From positions 59,029,510 to 59,093,509 of the forward strand of contig CM018043.1 of assembly GCA_008638375.1 (NCBI GenBank): 64,000 bases of DNA, in the 5' to 3' direction. This DNA is from Nyssa sinensis (taxonomy: Eukaryota; Streptophyta; Magnoliopsida; Cornales; Nyssaceae). Both the position numbers and the translations under genes were made by a program. Below are positions 1 through 12,870 of this stretch, piece after piece. The notes under the pieces were generated by a model that was given only the letters and a program-made list of their open reading frames with translations, was not told the origin of the DNA and made no database searches. The first letter of the stretch is position 1, and each line of letters opens with the position of its first letter.

Positions 1-2030
1 ACCTTGTTTACTGAAGCGTTAATGTATTCATTAACCCCAGCAAAATTATCTTCAACATTTCTTCTCACACTGGATGAATCATTATAGATGTTCCCGGAAT
101 CAGACAATGAGGTGAGATTGTCTGGAATAACATCAAAAGTTGTCAAGGTTTGAGGATCAGCAGGATTTGGAACAATGTCAGTATTTTCAGTAAATTGATC
201 TGTAAAGTCCATGAGCTGCTCTTCTCCACTAGAACTTTCTATGAATTTCGAATCTCCCATTCCTACAGGATGTGGTTCATTTATTTCACCAATTGAATAA
301 CTCCAACTATTTGAAAATTCAGATTTAGTGTCATCTAATTCATTTTGGTAGGAAGACGTGTTAATGAAATCCATGGAATCAGATTTTTTAGTGCTCTTAA
401 TAATATTAGAGTAGAAAGATGAAGCAGCTTGTGTTTTAAAGGAAACTCCTTGATGATGACTTCCACTTGACAAGTCCAAAGCAACCCCGTCTTCTACAAT
501 GCATCTAACCTCGAATGCCTTACGATACGAGGAAAAGGGCGGCAGCCGTCCGTGTAAAGGAATCTGCAGGATGGATCACAGTGTCATATAGCATAGATAA
601 ATTGTTTGATCAAACATGTATAAGTAGAAATGTCCAAAAAAATATTAAAAATGGGAAAAGAGCAAAGAAGCTTTTAAATTCCCTTTAAGCTGAGCTTTTT
701 GGAGGGCATTGACCTTTTGGCAAACTAATGGATACTCCTGATAAAAGATGAATCTTTTTTATATGGCTTTAACTCATTAAGAAAGGATCAGGATTTTTTG
801 AAGTTACAAAACAGGCAGAAGACACTGGTGAATCAATTCTTGGGTGATTTAAGTCTTTTTTTATACATGCTTATTATGGGGCAAAAAGTATTATAACTTT
901 CCCCCTTGGGAAGGGGTAAATGTTGCACTGTGGGAAATGTGACCTCTGTTACTTCAGGAAACTAGAAACCTGTAAATCCTACCTCTGTCACCGCAAGGCT
1001 CACATGAAGTGGGTCAATACCCTCCTTTCAACTGTGAAATGAATGACCTTTTGAACAAAAAGTTCATCCAATAAACTGATTAAGCCTTCAACTTATGGAT
1101 TTTCTTTAGCAGTTTAATAGATAAACAAATTATAAAAATCAATCCAAACATTTCACAAGGGATAACTTCTCTGATTAAATTAGTTTCTGGCAAGTCTCCT
1201 CATAAACTCATGATATATTAAATTTCTGCATCTGCACAATCACAATGAGGGATTGGGCTTAGCACCCGACTTATCACTTAAGCCCTCAACTAAGTGAATG
1301 GATAACATTGATAATAGTAAATTAACCTACAGGAGAAATAGGAGACACTGAAGCCCATATAGTCTGACATTCAAGGTTTGAACAAATTATGAGTTACGAT
1401 GTTAGGGGTGGTAATTGCCCTACTAGATACACAAATCTGCAGATAAATATTTTACTATAAGAATTTGCATGAATCAGCACAAGAAAGAGAAGTTGGTTCA
1501 CATTCCCTTTTTCAAGTGCTCATGGAGTTTGGCAGTTAAATATCTTTCAACCTTGGCTGAATTGGGAAACAACTTCCACCAGAATTGGAACTAGACATAC
1601 GCACACAAATTAACACATAGATAAATACATTTATGTGTGTATATTAGACTCCGTAGACTTAACCTTAACAATTATTTACATCAGATGCCTAATACCCAAT
1701 TCAAATGATTTACCGGAGTGAAATTCTTGCAGACTGGTTAAACAAAAACAGACAACTTAAATGAACCGTAAGGTACATTTTAATGTACAGGACAACAAAT
1801 ATATTAATCCCGGATGGAAATTGCGTGTGAAGCAAGTTTTATTAAATAATTTTCAAACTTGAGTTGAACCAAAGCACCAATCATTTTAAACATTGCTTGT
1901 GATGTGAAGTATAAAAAAGTAGGAGTTCACAAGTTAGAAACTGAAACTGAGCAGAAAAAAATGGAAAGTGAAACTTCCGCACCTGGGAATGAGAGGAACA
2001 ACTACTGGTGGCTGAGCAAACAGGCAACAT
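1..2030 (-). CDS. Plastid-targeted protein, 5' part (At3g59780-like rhodanese family candidate)
   Basis: Partial gene running off the left edge. Coding exon 1 is 2030-1983 (16 codons, beginning MLPVCSATSSCSSHSQ, followed by a GT donor at 1982-1981). Exon 2 starts at 563 after a CTGCAG acceptor and stays open to base 1 (187 codons), in phase 0 with exon 1. The N-terminus is rich in Ser and Thr and lacks acidic residues, as expected for a chloroplast transit peptide. The following ~170 residues are Ser/Asn/Asp-rich and look disordered. The start and the segment around RCIVEDGVALDLSSG resemble, from memory, plant At3g59780-type proteins, which carry a C-terminal rhodanese-like domain in the chloroplast. 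That domain would lie outside the window, so the name is an inference. Intron 1 (564-1982, about 1.4 kb) shows no other gene. Confidence 0.6.
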
Positions 2031-5000
2031 TCTGAGCTAAGCTGATATATTCAGACCAAATTCACATTAGCCAAACTGCCATCTTCTGCTTAAAACCCAT
2101 AAAAAAACGCAAACAGAATTCAACTAAATAACATATCAAATCTTGAATTTCAGTGTAGCCCACCAACGAGACACTAAAATTCACAAGGAAACGGTCAATT
2201 TTGATCGAGATTCAGGTAAATCAAAACAACCCACTAAAATTCAAGACTTTCAATTCAATTATTCAAGTGGGTTTTGTGGAATTCAGTCTGGGATGAGAGT
2301 AACAGAATGAAATCAAAACAGTTGGGCTAAAGCTTGTTTTTATTCAGAAATTGTAGAATTCTGAAGGGGGGAAAAAAAGATTTTAATACGGTTTGAGAAT
2401 TATCCAATGGAATGACGTGGAAATGGACGCGAGAGGTAGTAGATGTGATTGGGAGATCGCGCGGTCTGTCTAAGCGACCTTCATCTCTTTCCTTCGCTTC
2501 TTCGCCTCTCGTTTTATGTGGAGACATATCGTATTTCCTTACTTTTTGTTTGGTTCCTAAAATAAATCTTTGTAACAATTGGCTTCGAAAGTTTTGTTGA
2601 ATAAAAAAATATTTATTTATATGAAATTTTATTAAAAAAATTTAAATACAAATTTTAATTATCTTTTTGCCTTAATTTTTTTTTTTATCTTCAATTTTTT
2701 CTATTCAAAGGAGATGTAAAAATTGATATATTTTTTGTTTTATCTAAAAAGACTAAAAAATTTAATACAAAAAAACTCAAACCCTATATTTACATCTTAA
2801 CTTTATTAGAAAATATAATTATTTAGAATAAAATAATCTCATTTAAAATAAATTTAAAAATATAATAAAAAGTCTTTAAAATAAATTTTATAATTCAAAA
2901 AAATACATAATAATCTTTTTGTTTATTCAAAAGGTTTAAAGATATAATTTTCACACCTAATATAGCATGTTGATGAATTTCTAGACCGAGTAAATTATTT
3001 TATGAATTTCTTTAAATTATTTAAAAATAAATAAATAAATAAAATAGCAAGTTGTGATACCATATGATTGAGGAGGTTATCCTCGTGTACAAGATAAAAT
3101 GACTTTATATTTTGTGTGAACTATGACAATTGAACTTTTAAGCAGTACAAATTTCTTCTTTAAACATTTTAGATAAACATAAAAAAAGTGTATTAATTTT
3201 TATTGAGAAATTATTTTTAGAATGTTTTTAATATTTTTTTTAATTTATCTTGGACAAGATTATTTAGCATAAACAATTATATTTTCCTAACAGAATAAAG
3301 GTAGAAGTTTATAGTCGGACTTTTTGTTTTGAAAAAATACTTTGAGGCATTTTAGATAGACAATAATTATTATGAAATTTTAGGATTGAAATTTTTATTT
3401 TAAAGAATTTTTAATATTTAAAAAAAAAATAGTAGCTATGAGGCATGATAACCTAGGCTAGATATGTAGGCACAAAATGTCGAATTCTTGTCATTATATT
3501 AATGGAACGAATATAGAGAAAAAATAAATAAAAAGAAGATGAGATGTAGTTGAAAAGAAGAAATTAAAATTTGAGACAGGAAAAATAAAAATTTAGATAC
3601 CTCACTCCCGATTATATATTTGAATTACAAACTATTCTCTTAAATAGTTCTACATATAAAATTTAAATATGTGCATATATATTCTCTATGTAAAATTTGT
3701 ATACTTATATATATATATATATATTTGTAATAAAATTAATTTATTATTTTTAATTCTTAAAAATTATTAAATTAATATTTAGATAGAAATAGAGTAAGAC
3801 GAGACGGGATAAAATATAGAGTAACAAAACAAGAATAGAAGTGAATGACATAACTAAGTGAGATTGGACGAAAATTCCTTTAAATGGGGGCATTGATGGA
3901 ATGGAAATAAGAGGGATCACTAGTGTCGAACCCAACCTCTTAGTTGGTCTATTTTAAAATCCCAATTCATTTTGAGGAGGATGTTTGAAGCTTAAACCCA
4001 ATTCGGTCAACCTGGCCAAACTATTACATAATACATATTATAGTTATTATTCTTCAAATATAGAATTTATAATATCATTTTATTATGTATGTTAATTTTC
4101 TTTTAAATATAGAATGTATATTAGAAACCAATTAAGCTAGTTGGCGGGTAAGTTAAAACACATATTCAAAGTTAGGTCAAACTGGGCCTGGGCCTGGGCC
4201 TGAGCCTAAGGGTCAGGCATAGAATTTATAGTCCAGGCTAAAGATTGGGTCAGGATCACATATTACATTGAAAGCCTAGCCCATGTCTTCACGCATCTAG
4301 AACTGAGAGGACCTAGCCCATAGTAAGTTCACTACACTGTGTACACGTGATGCCCCGAATCAGGTTAGGTTTGGACTTGGACTTGGACTTGGGCTTTACA
4401 TGTTCTATATATATTCTTTTAAAAAAAATTATTTAATAAGTTTATTTAAATCTCTTCTCTATCCATTCTCCATGAACAAAAGTGACCATAGCTTTGTGCT
4501 TATACAATAGTCACTTAGGCGGTCTATATATAATATTTGTGCAGTAGTCTATAAGTACACCATCTTAGTTTTAGCTTGTTGGACGCAAAGACTATTGCAC
4601 TTTTTCTCTTTGCGTGATCGTTTTATCTTGAGAGACATATATTCGACTTAACTCGTAAGCATCAAATACAAGAACAAATTATATCTTAAGGAGATAGTGT
4701 TAAACATTTAGAATTGGTCAATTCGATTTTTCCAATTTGCAGAAATCTGTAAGTTTGAATAACTTCAATTTTTAATTTTAGTTTTATATTCTATTTTACA
4801 GCATTGAAACCATTGACTGATTTTTCAAACAATAAAGTTCTGTGAAGTTTCAGTTTCATAGTTTAAATTTCATAAAACCATTTTTGTATTTTATGAAATC
4901 AATTCTGATTTTTCTACTTTGACTTCGATTCTATTTCTATTTTACAAAACATATTTCTGTTTTGATCTTAATTCTGATTTAATTGAAGTAAAACTGATTT

Positions 5001-5190
5001 ATAGATTCTAACAGGTTTAATTTTCAGCTAAGCAAGGCATTAAGGTTGGCAAGAAATTGGGTGGGCTCCCTATGGAATAAATGATTTCTGACTTCTTCTT
5101 CTTCTTCTTCTCCTTCTTCAAATTTTTTTATTTTTTTATCTTTTATTTTTATATTTTGTATTTGTCAAGTTTAATGATACTCGTGGCAGC
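2031..5190. other. AT-rich intergenic region
   Basis: No convincing gene. The first few hundred bases are presumably the promoter and 5' UTR of the minus-strand plastid gene. The rest is poly-A/T-rich sequence with a short (TA)n tract near 3707-3724. Around 4180-4400 there are GGGCCT and GGACTT hexamer repeats of the kind seen in non-autonomous hAT-like elements, but I could not define ends. Short open frames here have no recognisable domain. Confidence 0.6.
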
Positions 5191-5199
5191 ATAGGAGGT

Positions 5200-6085
5200 T
5201 TCGCGGGGGGGGGGGAGGGTTTAGGGGCAATGCCCCCGAAGTTTTAAAATTTGACTTTTTCCCCTATAATTTCTATAGTTTTTTTTAAATTTAAATTTAT
5301 AAATTTTTTCCCTAGAATTTTCATATATATTTTTTTAAAACTCTTAAATTTTAACTATTGTAATTTTATCCCCTAAACCTAAGGTCTAGGTACTCTATCA
5401 TTGCGTGCTAGGACAATTGAGTCTCAGAACTAAATGCTCCAGGTCTACAATTTGAGTCCTCCCTAATTTATTTGATACGTGTGAAATAGAGTATTAAAAA
5501 TTTAACTTTTTTCCTATACTTTCTGTAGAATTTTTTAAAAAAAATATTAAAAATTTGACTTTCCCCTATACTTTCTATAGTTTTTTTTTTTAAATTTATA
5601 AATTTCCTCCCAATAATTTTTCATATTTTTAAATAAAAAAACACTCCTAAATTTTAACTTTTACATTTTATCCCCCAAGCCTAAGGTCTGAATTTGTCAC
5701 TGCATGATAGGACAACTAAGTCTTGGGATGAAATGTCCCGGGTCTACAGTTTGAATACTCCTTAATTTATTCAATGAGTTAAAATAGAGTACTAAAATTT
5801 TGACTTTTCTCCTATAATTTTTATAGATTTTTTTGGTTTAAATTTATAAATTGCCCCCTAGAATTTTCATATTTTTACAAAAAAAAAAAAAAGTCTTAAA
5901 TTTTAATTTCTGTATTTTTATCCCTCGAGCCTAAGGCTTGAGTCTGTCAACGCGTGGTATGACAACTAAGTCTCAAGATTAAATGTCCCAAGTCTATAAT
6001 ATAAGTCCTTCTCAAAATTAAATGTTCCATGTCTACAATTTAAGTCCTCCCTAATTTACTTGATACGTGTGAAATAGAGTATTTG
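5200..6085. repeat. Degenerate direct repeat array, about 3 units of 250-300 bp
   Basis: Three imperfect consecutive copies of a non-coding unit. Each has a block like TTTGACTTTTTCCCCTATA, then an A/T-rich stretch, a CCTAAGG block, and a closing block containing GTCTACAATTTGAGTCCTCC and AATAGAGTA. The closing blocks lie near 5420-5494, 5719-5793 and 5969-6083. The array is preceded by a G-run and GGGGCAATGCCCCCGAAG. Similar CCCC-rich motifs recur near 31750-31980 and 60560-60770, suggesting a dispersed non-coding repeat family. Confidence 0.55.
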
Positions 6086-9000
6086 TACATAATCAAAAGA
6101 TTTTATTTTAACACAAGTCTTGTCGTTTGAAAATTTTGCATTCTAAATTTAGTATGATCTGAATAACTTTTAACATTAGAATGCTGAAGTATTACTTAAT
6201 AATTTTTATGTGACAGTATAATTTTTGAGTTGGTTAGTCTTTTTCTCAAGTAAAATTTGGTCAATTAAGGAGCGCGTGGTTAGAAAGAGACACCTGTAAT
6301 TACTAAGAGAACATAAAAATTGACAATGTTCCTACCCCCTTTGCCTTCTATTCTTCTTTCTTCCTCGCCATTTTCGTCCTTTCCCACTGACAATTACATA
6401 TACAAACAAGGAAAACGACTTTGATATTAAGGGAGTTGATATATATATATATATATATGTAATTCTAAAATTTGATATATTGTCCTTCAAATACGTTCAC
6501 TACAACTTGTTAATTTTAAACTAATTCCCTCTTAATAAATCTATTCTATGCCACGCCACGGCTGACATATTAGCGGATATGTAAGCCCATCGTAAATCTG
6601 TTGATTTTCATGCATTTATCCAGTACTATAGAATCTATTACTATATACATATAACATGTAATATAATTATGTGTATGTATACATGTAGCAGCCCAACTTT
6701 ATTGAATATCTGCAAACCATGATGTAATCGAACCTACTGATTCATATAATTAATATTGAAGCATGCCTTTCAATATTCAATTCAAACGTGAATCACGGTG
6801 CAGGATTTTTCTTTCCTTCACCCTTTCTTCGTTTCTTAATTAAAAACTTTTTTGAGAAGTCACAATGATTCGGTAAATAAAAAATAGTTAAGTAGAATGA
6901 TAGCATTGTGTTATTTTCGTTGTGATTTGTTATTTTTAAATTACGATAAAGGTAACACTATGTTACCTTCCCACTAAACTATTTTTACCGATAAATTTGT
7001 ATATTTCTTTTCCTTTCTATATAAATTATTTTACCTACTTAAATAGGGTATATTTTTTAAGTAAATTTGGCATATACGTAATAATATGTTTTTTAAATAA
7101 CACTGTCATATATATTATATTTCATCAAAAAAAATGAATTACACTACATATAACTAAATATCATTAAAAATACACATTATTGCATCATTATATTAGATTA
7201 TTCACAAAATTCCCAAAAACATAACCATGAGAGGTTTTTCCTTTTATTTATTTTTGGGTGGAAAACTAGGGTGAGGCAGTCTTCGCTCGTGATCACCTTG
7301 TTATGATTCTTTTCTTTTTTAATTTATTACAGCTAATTTTTTATTTTTTTAAACATCAATTTCCCTCTCATATTGTCACCACCATGTCACACTAAAAAAA
7401 AATCTAGTGTGTCTCCGGTTCATTGAACATGAAGAATAAGATTGGTAAATAAACATCACAAACTTCGTTATTAATAACTTGCTTAAACATTTTGGCCATA
7501 TAGTATAATTAATAAAATTTATTTACCGAATACATCTATATATATATATATATAACAACATCTTTAATATTATTTTTTATAAACAATATATAATATTATG
7601 TTAACAAACTTTATTTATTATTATTTTTGGATCGGTCAATAGTATTTTAAACTAAGTCTCCATCTCATCACAATTAAATACATCGTTTAAATTTTAACTG
7701 TCAAAGATTAACGTAAAAAGAATTCGAACTCGAACTCGAGATACTAAAATTTTATTTTCAATAATTTTATCGCTCGGTCACACTCATGATTGATTTAACT
7801 AACTCTACTTCTAAGTTGTAAACAAAAACATGTATAGAGAATCTTATTACTTTTGTAAATCACATAATTAATATTTATAAATATTAGTTGTACAGTGAAA
7901 TCAACTAAGTACGTACGTAATTGCTAGAGAATTTCAGTAGTAAAAACATGAGTTTGAATCATGTCTTTTTCAAGTTAGCCTCAAAGTCTTGAGTCTTTTT
8001 AAATTACAAGATATATAACCCCGTATCTTTCATGAGTCAACGAGGATGGTCGGCCAACGCCCTCTTTCCTTCAAGGATAGGAAATAGAAGAGTTTTCACT
8101 TGATAAGGTTCATATTGGACCAACTTATTATTATTGTTATTTTTTATTTTTATTGAAGGAGAAAACAACATATAATACAACCGAGGAACAGAGGGGACCA
8201 AAGCCCCAACCAATGACAGAGAACAATTAACACAACAAAGCCATCAAAACTCAGCAGAATATATAGCAAGCCTATACAAAATTATCATTGGATATATATA
8301 TATGTATCTATATATATATATATAAGCCCAAACTTAAAATCAGATCTTAATTGACGGATAAACTCAAAACTAAAGATTAAATTATTGGGATAAATAAAAA
8401 CTAAATCCCGACACTTTATATAATAGTTGTTTCATCTCATATAAGTTCAAGCTTAAGATTATCCATTGACACAAGTACTCTTGACTCCTTTCCATGAAGT
8501 AGTAAGTGGTAAGTTAATAATTGTTTGTTATCATGCAATTGTAACTTTTGTCAAAACAATTATTGGTATGAAATTCTTTTATTATTGAACATTGATATGG
8601 CAGTATAGTTTCCTTTAAAATTATTAGATTACATCCCTGCAAATCCTTGAAAAAAAAAGGGTCTTTAATGATAATTAGAACAGATTAGCTCAACTCATTT
8701 TTTTACTCTGAACACTAGATGACAGGACCTACATCATTTTTATTAGCAAATCCTACCACTTGTTTCTTGCAGCCAGAGAATTCATTACTTTTAGCATTCA
8801 CCCCCCCCCCCCCCCCCCCTCTCTGAAACAAACAAACAAGCAAAAAAAGACAAAAAAGAGTAGTTTGGATGCCAACCCCCTCTCTCAAGCAAACAAAAAA
8901 AAATGAAAAGAAAACCAACAAAAAATATTAGTTTGGATGACAAAAAAAAAGGGTAGCTTGGGTAACAAGAAAAAGGAAGGTTCTAATCACTAATGCCTCT

Positions 9001-9110
9001 CCTTTCAGGCGCAGTACTGAATTAATGCAACTAGATGAAATTTATGTGATGTTTGAGTGTGGGGCCTTGTTTGAAAATGCTGGCTCCGTCTTTTACATTC
9101 CTTCAGCTTT
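6086..9110. other. Intergenic DNA with microsatellites, upstream of the MYB gene
   Basis: AT-rich sequence without a supported gene. It includes (TA)n tracts near 6440-6460, 7538-7555 and 8289-8324. A C19 run occupies 8801-8819 and is followed by purine-rich low-complexity sequence. The open frames on either strand here are products of low-complexity sequence. Confidence 0.55.
8130..8270 (-). mobile_element. Probable 3' end of a LINE, minus strand
   Basis: Read on the minus strand, the segment ends in a T/A-rich tail with TAA-like repeats (8124-8160). Before it lies a block that includes GGGGCTTTGGTCCCCTC, similar in style to the LINE 3' end at 10385-10440. No coding sequence remains. This is an inference from resemblance; a short SINE-like tail is an alternative. 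Confidence 0.35.
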
Positions 9111-9121
9111 GAAATATATAT

Positions 9122-9143
9122 TTGGAAGGCGGTATGTTGTTGA

Positions 9144-9183
<40 letters not shown>

Positions 9184-9202
9184 GAAGGCGGTATGTTGTT
9201 GA

Positions 9203-9242
<40 letters not shown>
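9122..9242. repeat. Duplicated 59-bp unit with (AT)n tracts just upstream of the MYB start
   Basis: The segment beginning TTGGAAGGCGGTATGTTGTT occurs at 9122 and again at 9181, each copy followed by a long (TA)n tract. The duplication ends about 50 bp before the MYB start codon, so it lies in the 5' UTR or core promoter. It probably varies in length between individuals. Confidence 0.85.
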
Positions 9243-9245
<3 letters not shown>

Positions 9246-9291
9246 TTACTGAAGTGCTGCTGGATTCAATAGGCAGTACTAGTCCAGACAT

Positions 9292-12200
9292 ATGGGGAGA
9301 GCGGAATACTGCAAGAAGACGGGGTTGAAGAAGGGAACATGGAGTCCCGAAGAAGATAAAAAATTGACAGCTTACATTAACAGATATGGCATTTGGATCT
9401 GGAGTGAGATGGCAAAGCATGCAGGTATATATTTATATCTAGGAAACAAGAAAACATTATTTTAATTAAAGTACTACTCCAAAATATGGTTGAGAAAAAT
9501 CCTCATCCACTTTCTTTTTCTTGCATGTATTGGCTTTTTGGGGGTGTTATCAAAGAGTGTACATATGTGTGTATATATAGAGAGAGAGACATTAATTTTA
9601 TGCTGTCAAAAATACTGTGGTTTTTGGGCATGCTGCAGATCTTTCAAGGTCTGGGAAGAGTTGTAGACTTCGATGGGTGAACTATCTACGACCAGACGTC
9701 AAACGAGGAAAGTATAGCATGGATGAAGTGGAAACCATAATCAAAATGCACGGAGAGCTAGGAAATAAGTAAGTTTTAGCTGTTCCAAAAAAGTAGTAAG
9801 TAGTTTTAGCTGTTTTAAGCATGCATGTCATCTCATCGTTCTTTTTCACCACTTAATTAAGATACGGAACAAAAATTAAGAAACATGTTTATGAAGAAAA
9901 AAAATGCCCACGATAAGCAGAGAACTAAAATTGATGTTTGCGATGGAGGATAAGTAGTCAGCTGGTTTTGAACTTACCCTATGTGACCCATCATGTCAAA
10001 AATAATATACAAGACAAGCTTAAACTTCTTGGAAACTGGATTAGTGAAAATCTTTTATGGAAAAGAAGAGTTCTTTGATATTTTATATGTATATGTAATC
10101 CTTACAGAATTCCCGATCCTCCTCATCATTCCTGCATCTAGTTTCTTTTTTTGTTATAATTACCAAGTTAATTAGTCTAACAAAATATGATTATGGATAT
10201 TGTGATAATGTGAATGAGATAAAATTCAAAGATGGTATATCCCGGCCCATGATCACAACCTAGCTTTTATATCAGGAAAAATGATATATTAGGTTCCAAT
10301 TAATGGTTCCATTTCCACAGTTTTAGTACTTAGTTGGTTTTAATTTTATTTCTGCAATTGTAGTAAATTCTTCTTCTTCTTTCTTTTTAAAGTTTGTTGT
10401 ATTAAAAGGAAGAAGGATATACAAGAGAAGCCCCCAGAGCAAACAAAGGGGGCAGCCAACAATGAGAAACAAAAAAAAAGGGCAGTGGAGCTAAATAAAG
10501 CAACCCACAAAACTAAGTAAAGATTTTATCTGTAATCCCCATATATTCTTAAGCTCAACTCCAGTTTACAAAAGAATTCTTAAAGCCTCTCCAAGAGATA
10601 GCAGTCAGTACTCTTACATCAGTGAGAATGATGGTCACTAGCTGCTCCTCATTTCTGGAAAAATTCCTTAAAACACTTATGATCTGTTTCATTCCACAAA
10701 TAGTAGATAACTGCAGACAGGGATAACTTCACAATTGCATGCAGTTCTAAATTCTTTGGGAAGGTGGTTGAATTTCCTCATTCCAACTACCAATAACTTT
10801 GTCAAAAAGGCAGGAAGATAGGATCGAATTCCAAACATTTCTGGACTAGTAGCAATATTGGAAAATATGTGCTCTATAGTTTCAGCTTCAAGGTGACATA
10901 GAGGGCACATGTCTGAAATCCTTGTTAGGGTTCTATGTAAGGTGTTCCATATATAATATCTACAAAACCCATTCTTCTTCATTATTTATATTTTGTCCTT
11001 AATATATAAGCCTACATAATTAGGTTAAATAAGTTGCCCAGGTAGCTTGCTGAGGACAAAATAGAGACCTCAAACTCTTCTAGACTGTTCATATTTTTCG
11101 CTCAAAAGAAAGATGAATAAAGAGGATACAACTACTACAGTTAATTAGACTTCGAAAGCAAATAGAGTGCCTCCTCCAAGTATTGATTATACAGATTTAA
11201 CTTGAGCAAATGCTAGATAACATGGCACTGAGAGAATGTTAGAACTAATGTTTTTTTTTTTAGCCCTAATTAGCAACTAGTAGGAAACCTGGAGAGTTAA
11301 CTTCCTCATATAAACTGTTCAATGATTGTATGACAACGCGTGGGGCTGTAGCTCAAAAGATTAGATCACATGACTACGAACCACAGTATCAAAGGGTCAA
11401 TCCCTCCTCACCCACAACCGGACCAAAAGGGAAATACCTTTCTCTCTTGAAGTAAGAAAATTCTGATAGAAATATTGGACCAAAAGCTATAGAACTTAGG
11501 TGCGGGTTTTTTGTCGAAGTGAAGTAGCCTTACATTTATAATTTTGGTAAATAATGAAATCATTACACATAGTATGTTCGGTCTTTATTAGTATATTTTT
11601 TTTTGTTTTACATCCCGTAACTTTGACTATTCTTTATAAACTCAATAACTTTTTAAATTTAAAATAAGGTTTTTATTAGGAATGTAAGAGACTGTGAAGT
11701 TATTTCGAGTAATGATGTGAAGTGATGGGAGCAATTATTGCTACACAAAAACTTAATTTCAAAATAAAAGTTACCAATGCTGGGTAGATCGTGGGATATA
11801 AGCCCAAACCAAACTGACAGATTTTTACTTATTTTAGATGGTCTGAAATTGCTGCAAAACTACCAGGAAGAACAGACAACGATATTAAGAATTTCTGGAA
11901 CACCCACTTGAAAACACACCGGAAGCTGAATCCGCTGCCGCCCGCAGCAAGAAAACAAAGGGTTAAGAAGACAAAGCATGATGGTCTGGCAGCAACAACT
12001 CTCGAGAGCTCCAACTATTTTCCTCTGTATTCCCGGTTATCTACTGGTGGCTCCTCTTCATCCTCGAGCAAAGATTCTGGAATTGAGATCGGAGAAGACC
12101 AAACCATGAAGAAGAATACTTATTCATCATCAGGAACAATATCTGAAGAGCTCATCAATGGAAGTACTTTGCAGACAGAACCATTTTGGCTGGAAGACTT

Positions 12201-12360
12201 GTATATAGTGGATGATAATCCAATGGAAATTAGAGAACCCAGCTTTCCATGCCCATTTCATCAGGTGCGGCTCCAAGAGTCACGTGGTTTCTACAATGAT
12301 GAATCAAGCATTAGCTTCTGGTTCAACCTCTTAAAGTTAGCTCAAGAGTTAGAAATGTGA
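9292..12360 (+). CDS. R2R3-MYB transcription factor
   Basis: Three exons: 9292-9424, 9639-9768 and 11838-12360, giving 261 aa, all with GT-AG sites and matching phases. The R2 repeat has Trp at residues 17, 37 and 57 with regular 19-residue spacing. R3 has Tyr70 in place of the first Trp, then Trp89 and Trp108. The signatures [15 protein letters not shown] and [19 protein letters not shown] are diagnostic of plant R2R3-MYBs, which are nuclear DNA-binding regulators. The Ser-rich middle and the C-terminal FWLEDL and SFWFNLL motifs recall the MYB13/14/15 stress and phenylpropanoid subgroup, but that placement is tentative. Intron positions are the canonical ones for the family. Intron 2 (9769-11837) contains a LINE fragment and a plastid DNA insertion. 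The start ATGGGGAGAGCG fits the usual MGR N-terminus. Confidence 0.93.
10385..10985 (-). mobile_element. 5'-truncated LINE (zinc-binding RT C-terminal region) in MYB intron 2
   Basis: The minus strand at 10689-10982 encodes a peptide with [20 protein letters not shown] and then a Glu-Thr-Ile-Glu-His-Ile-Phe motif. That is the zf-RVT zinc-binding region found near the C-terminus of plant L1-type LINE ORF2 proteins. The downstream 3' part runs to about 10385 and ends in a typical LINE 3' tail. The element is antisense to the MYB gene. It lacks the endonuclease and reverse transcriptase and is not functional. Confidence 0.8.
11275..11530 (+). other. Nuclear plastid-DNA insertion (NUPT) carrying decayed trnR-ACG
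   Basis: Positions 11342-11414 align along their whole length with the chloroplast tRNA-Arg(ACG) gene as I remember it. Shared segments include CTGTAGCTCA, GATTAGA, the anticodon arm around GACTACGAACCAC, and AATCCCTCCTC followed by CCCA. Differences are mostly G to A or C to T, plus a base missing in the T-arm. The flanks (ending ATGACAACGCG before it, ACCGGACCAAAAGGGAAA after it) also look like the plastid rrn5-trnR-trnN spacer. The segment lies in MYB intron 2 and is not a functional tRNA gene. Confidence 0.75.
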
Positions 12361-12557
12361 AAAACATGGCGGCAATAATTTTGAAGTGTACGTTTAGCAT
12401 GCATCTTCTGTTCTCAATATACAAACCGAAGCAAATTCTAGTGTTTTGAATTTTCATGCACAGACAAAGCAGCAACCGGGTGACTCTTGGGTTGGATGCG
12501 GGAGGTGCATGAATGAGAATAAAAAAAAGACGATGTGAAAACTGGTATTAATTAATG

Positions 12558-12590
<33 letters not shown>

Positions 12591-12870
12591 GTCTGTGCAT
12601 CTATATATATGCTTTAGTCTGCAATACTTGATATATTTCAACTTTGGATGTATATGCTTTTGTCTGCAATACTTGATATATTTCAAATTCGGATTTACTC
12701 TTTTCTTTATTCACTTTGAATTTTCTTTGGAATTGTAAAGGGATTTACAAGAGTTCTCGGTTACAGACTTTTTTCCCAAAATTCAGCAGATGAAAGATGG
12801 AGTCTGAGTTGTTTATCTCGGAGATTGGAGATTTTTTTTTTTTTTGGGGGGGGGGGGGATAAATTAAATT
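12361..12870. other. MYB 3' UTR and flank with microsatellite and short tandem duplication
   Basis: 3' flanking DNA of the MYB gene. It holds a (TA)n tract at about 12560-12588 and two imperfect ~47-bp copies of a unit containing CTGCAATACTTGATATATTT (12609-12695). A T-run joined to a G13 run (12831-12858) follows. Part of this flank is duplicated near 15785-16090. Confidence 0.65.

Noticed and set aside
2327..2600. Overlapping open frames on both strands upstream of the plastid gene
   Set aside because: No domain, no splice partner, and they lie in the expected promoter region.
9025..9420. Open frames on both strands across the (AT)n tract with Ile-Tyr repeats
   Set aside because: They are translations of the microsatellite and overlap the MYB start region.
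11342..11414. Possible functional tRNA-Arg gene
   Set aside because: It matches the plastid trnR-ACG but has lost base pairs and a T-arm base, so it is a decayed insertion and not a working nuclear tRNA gene.
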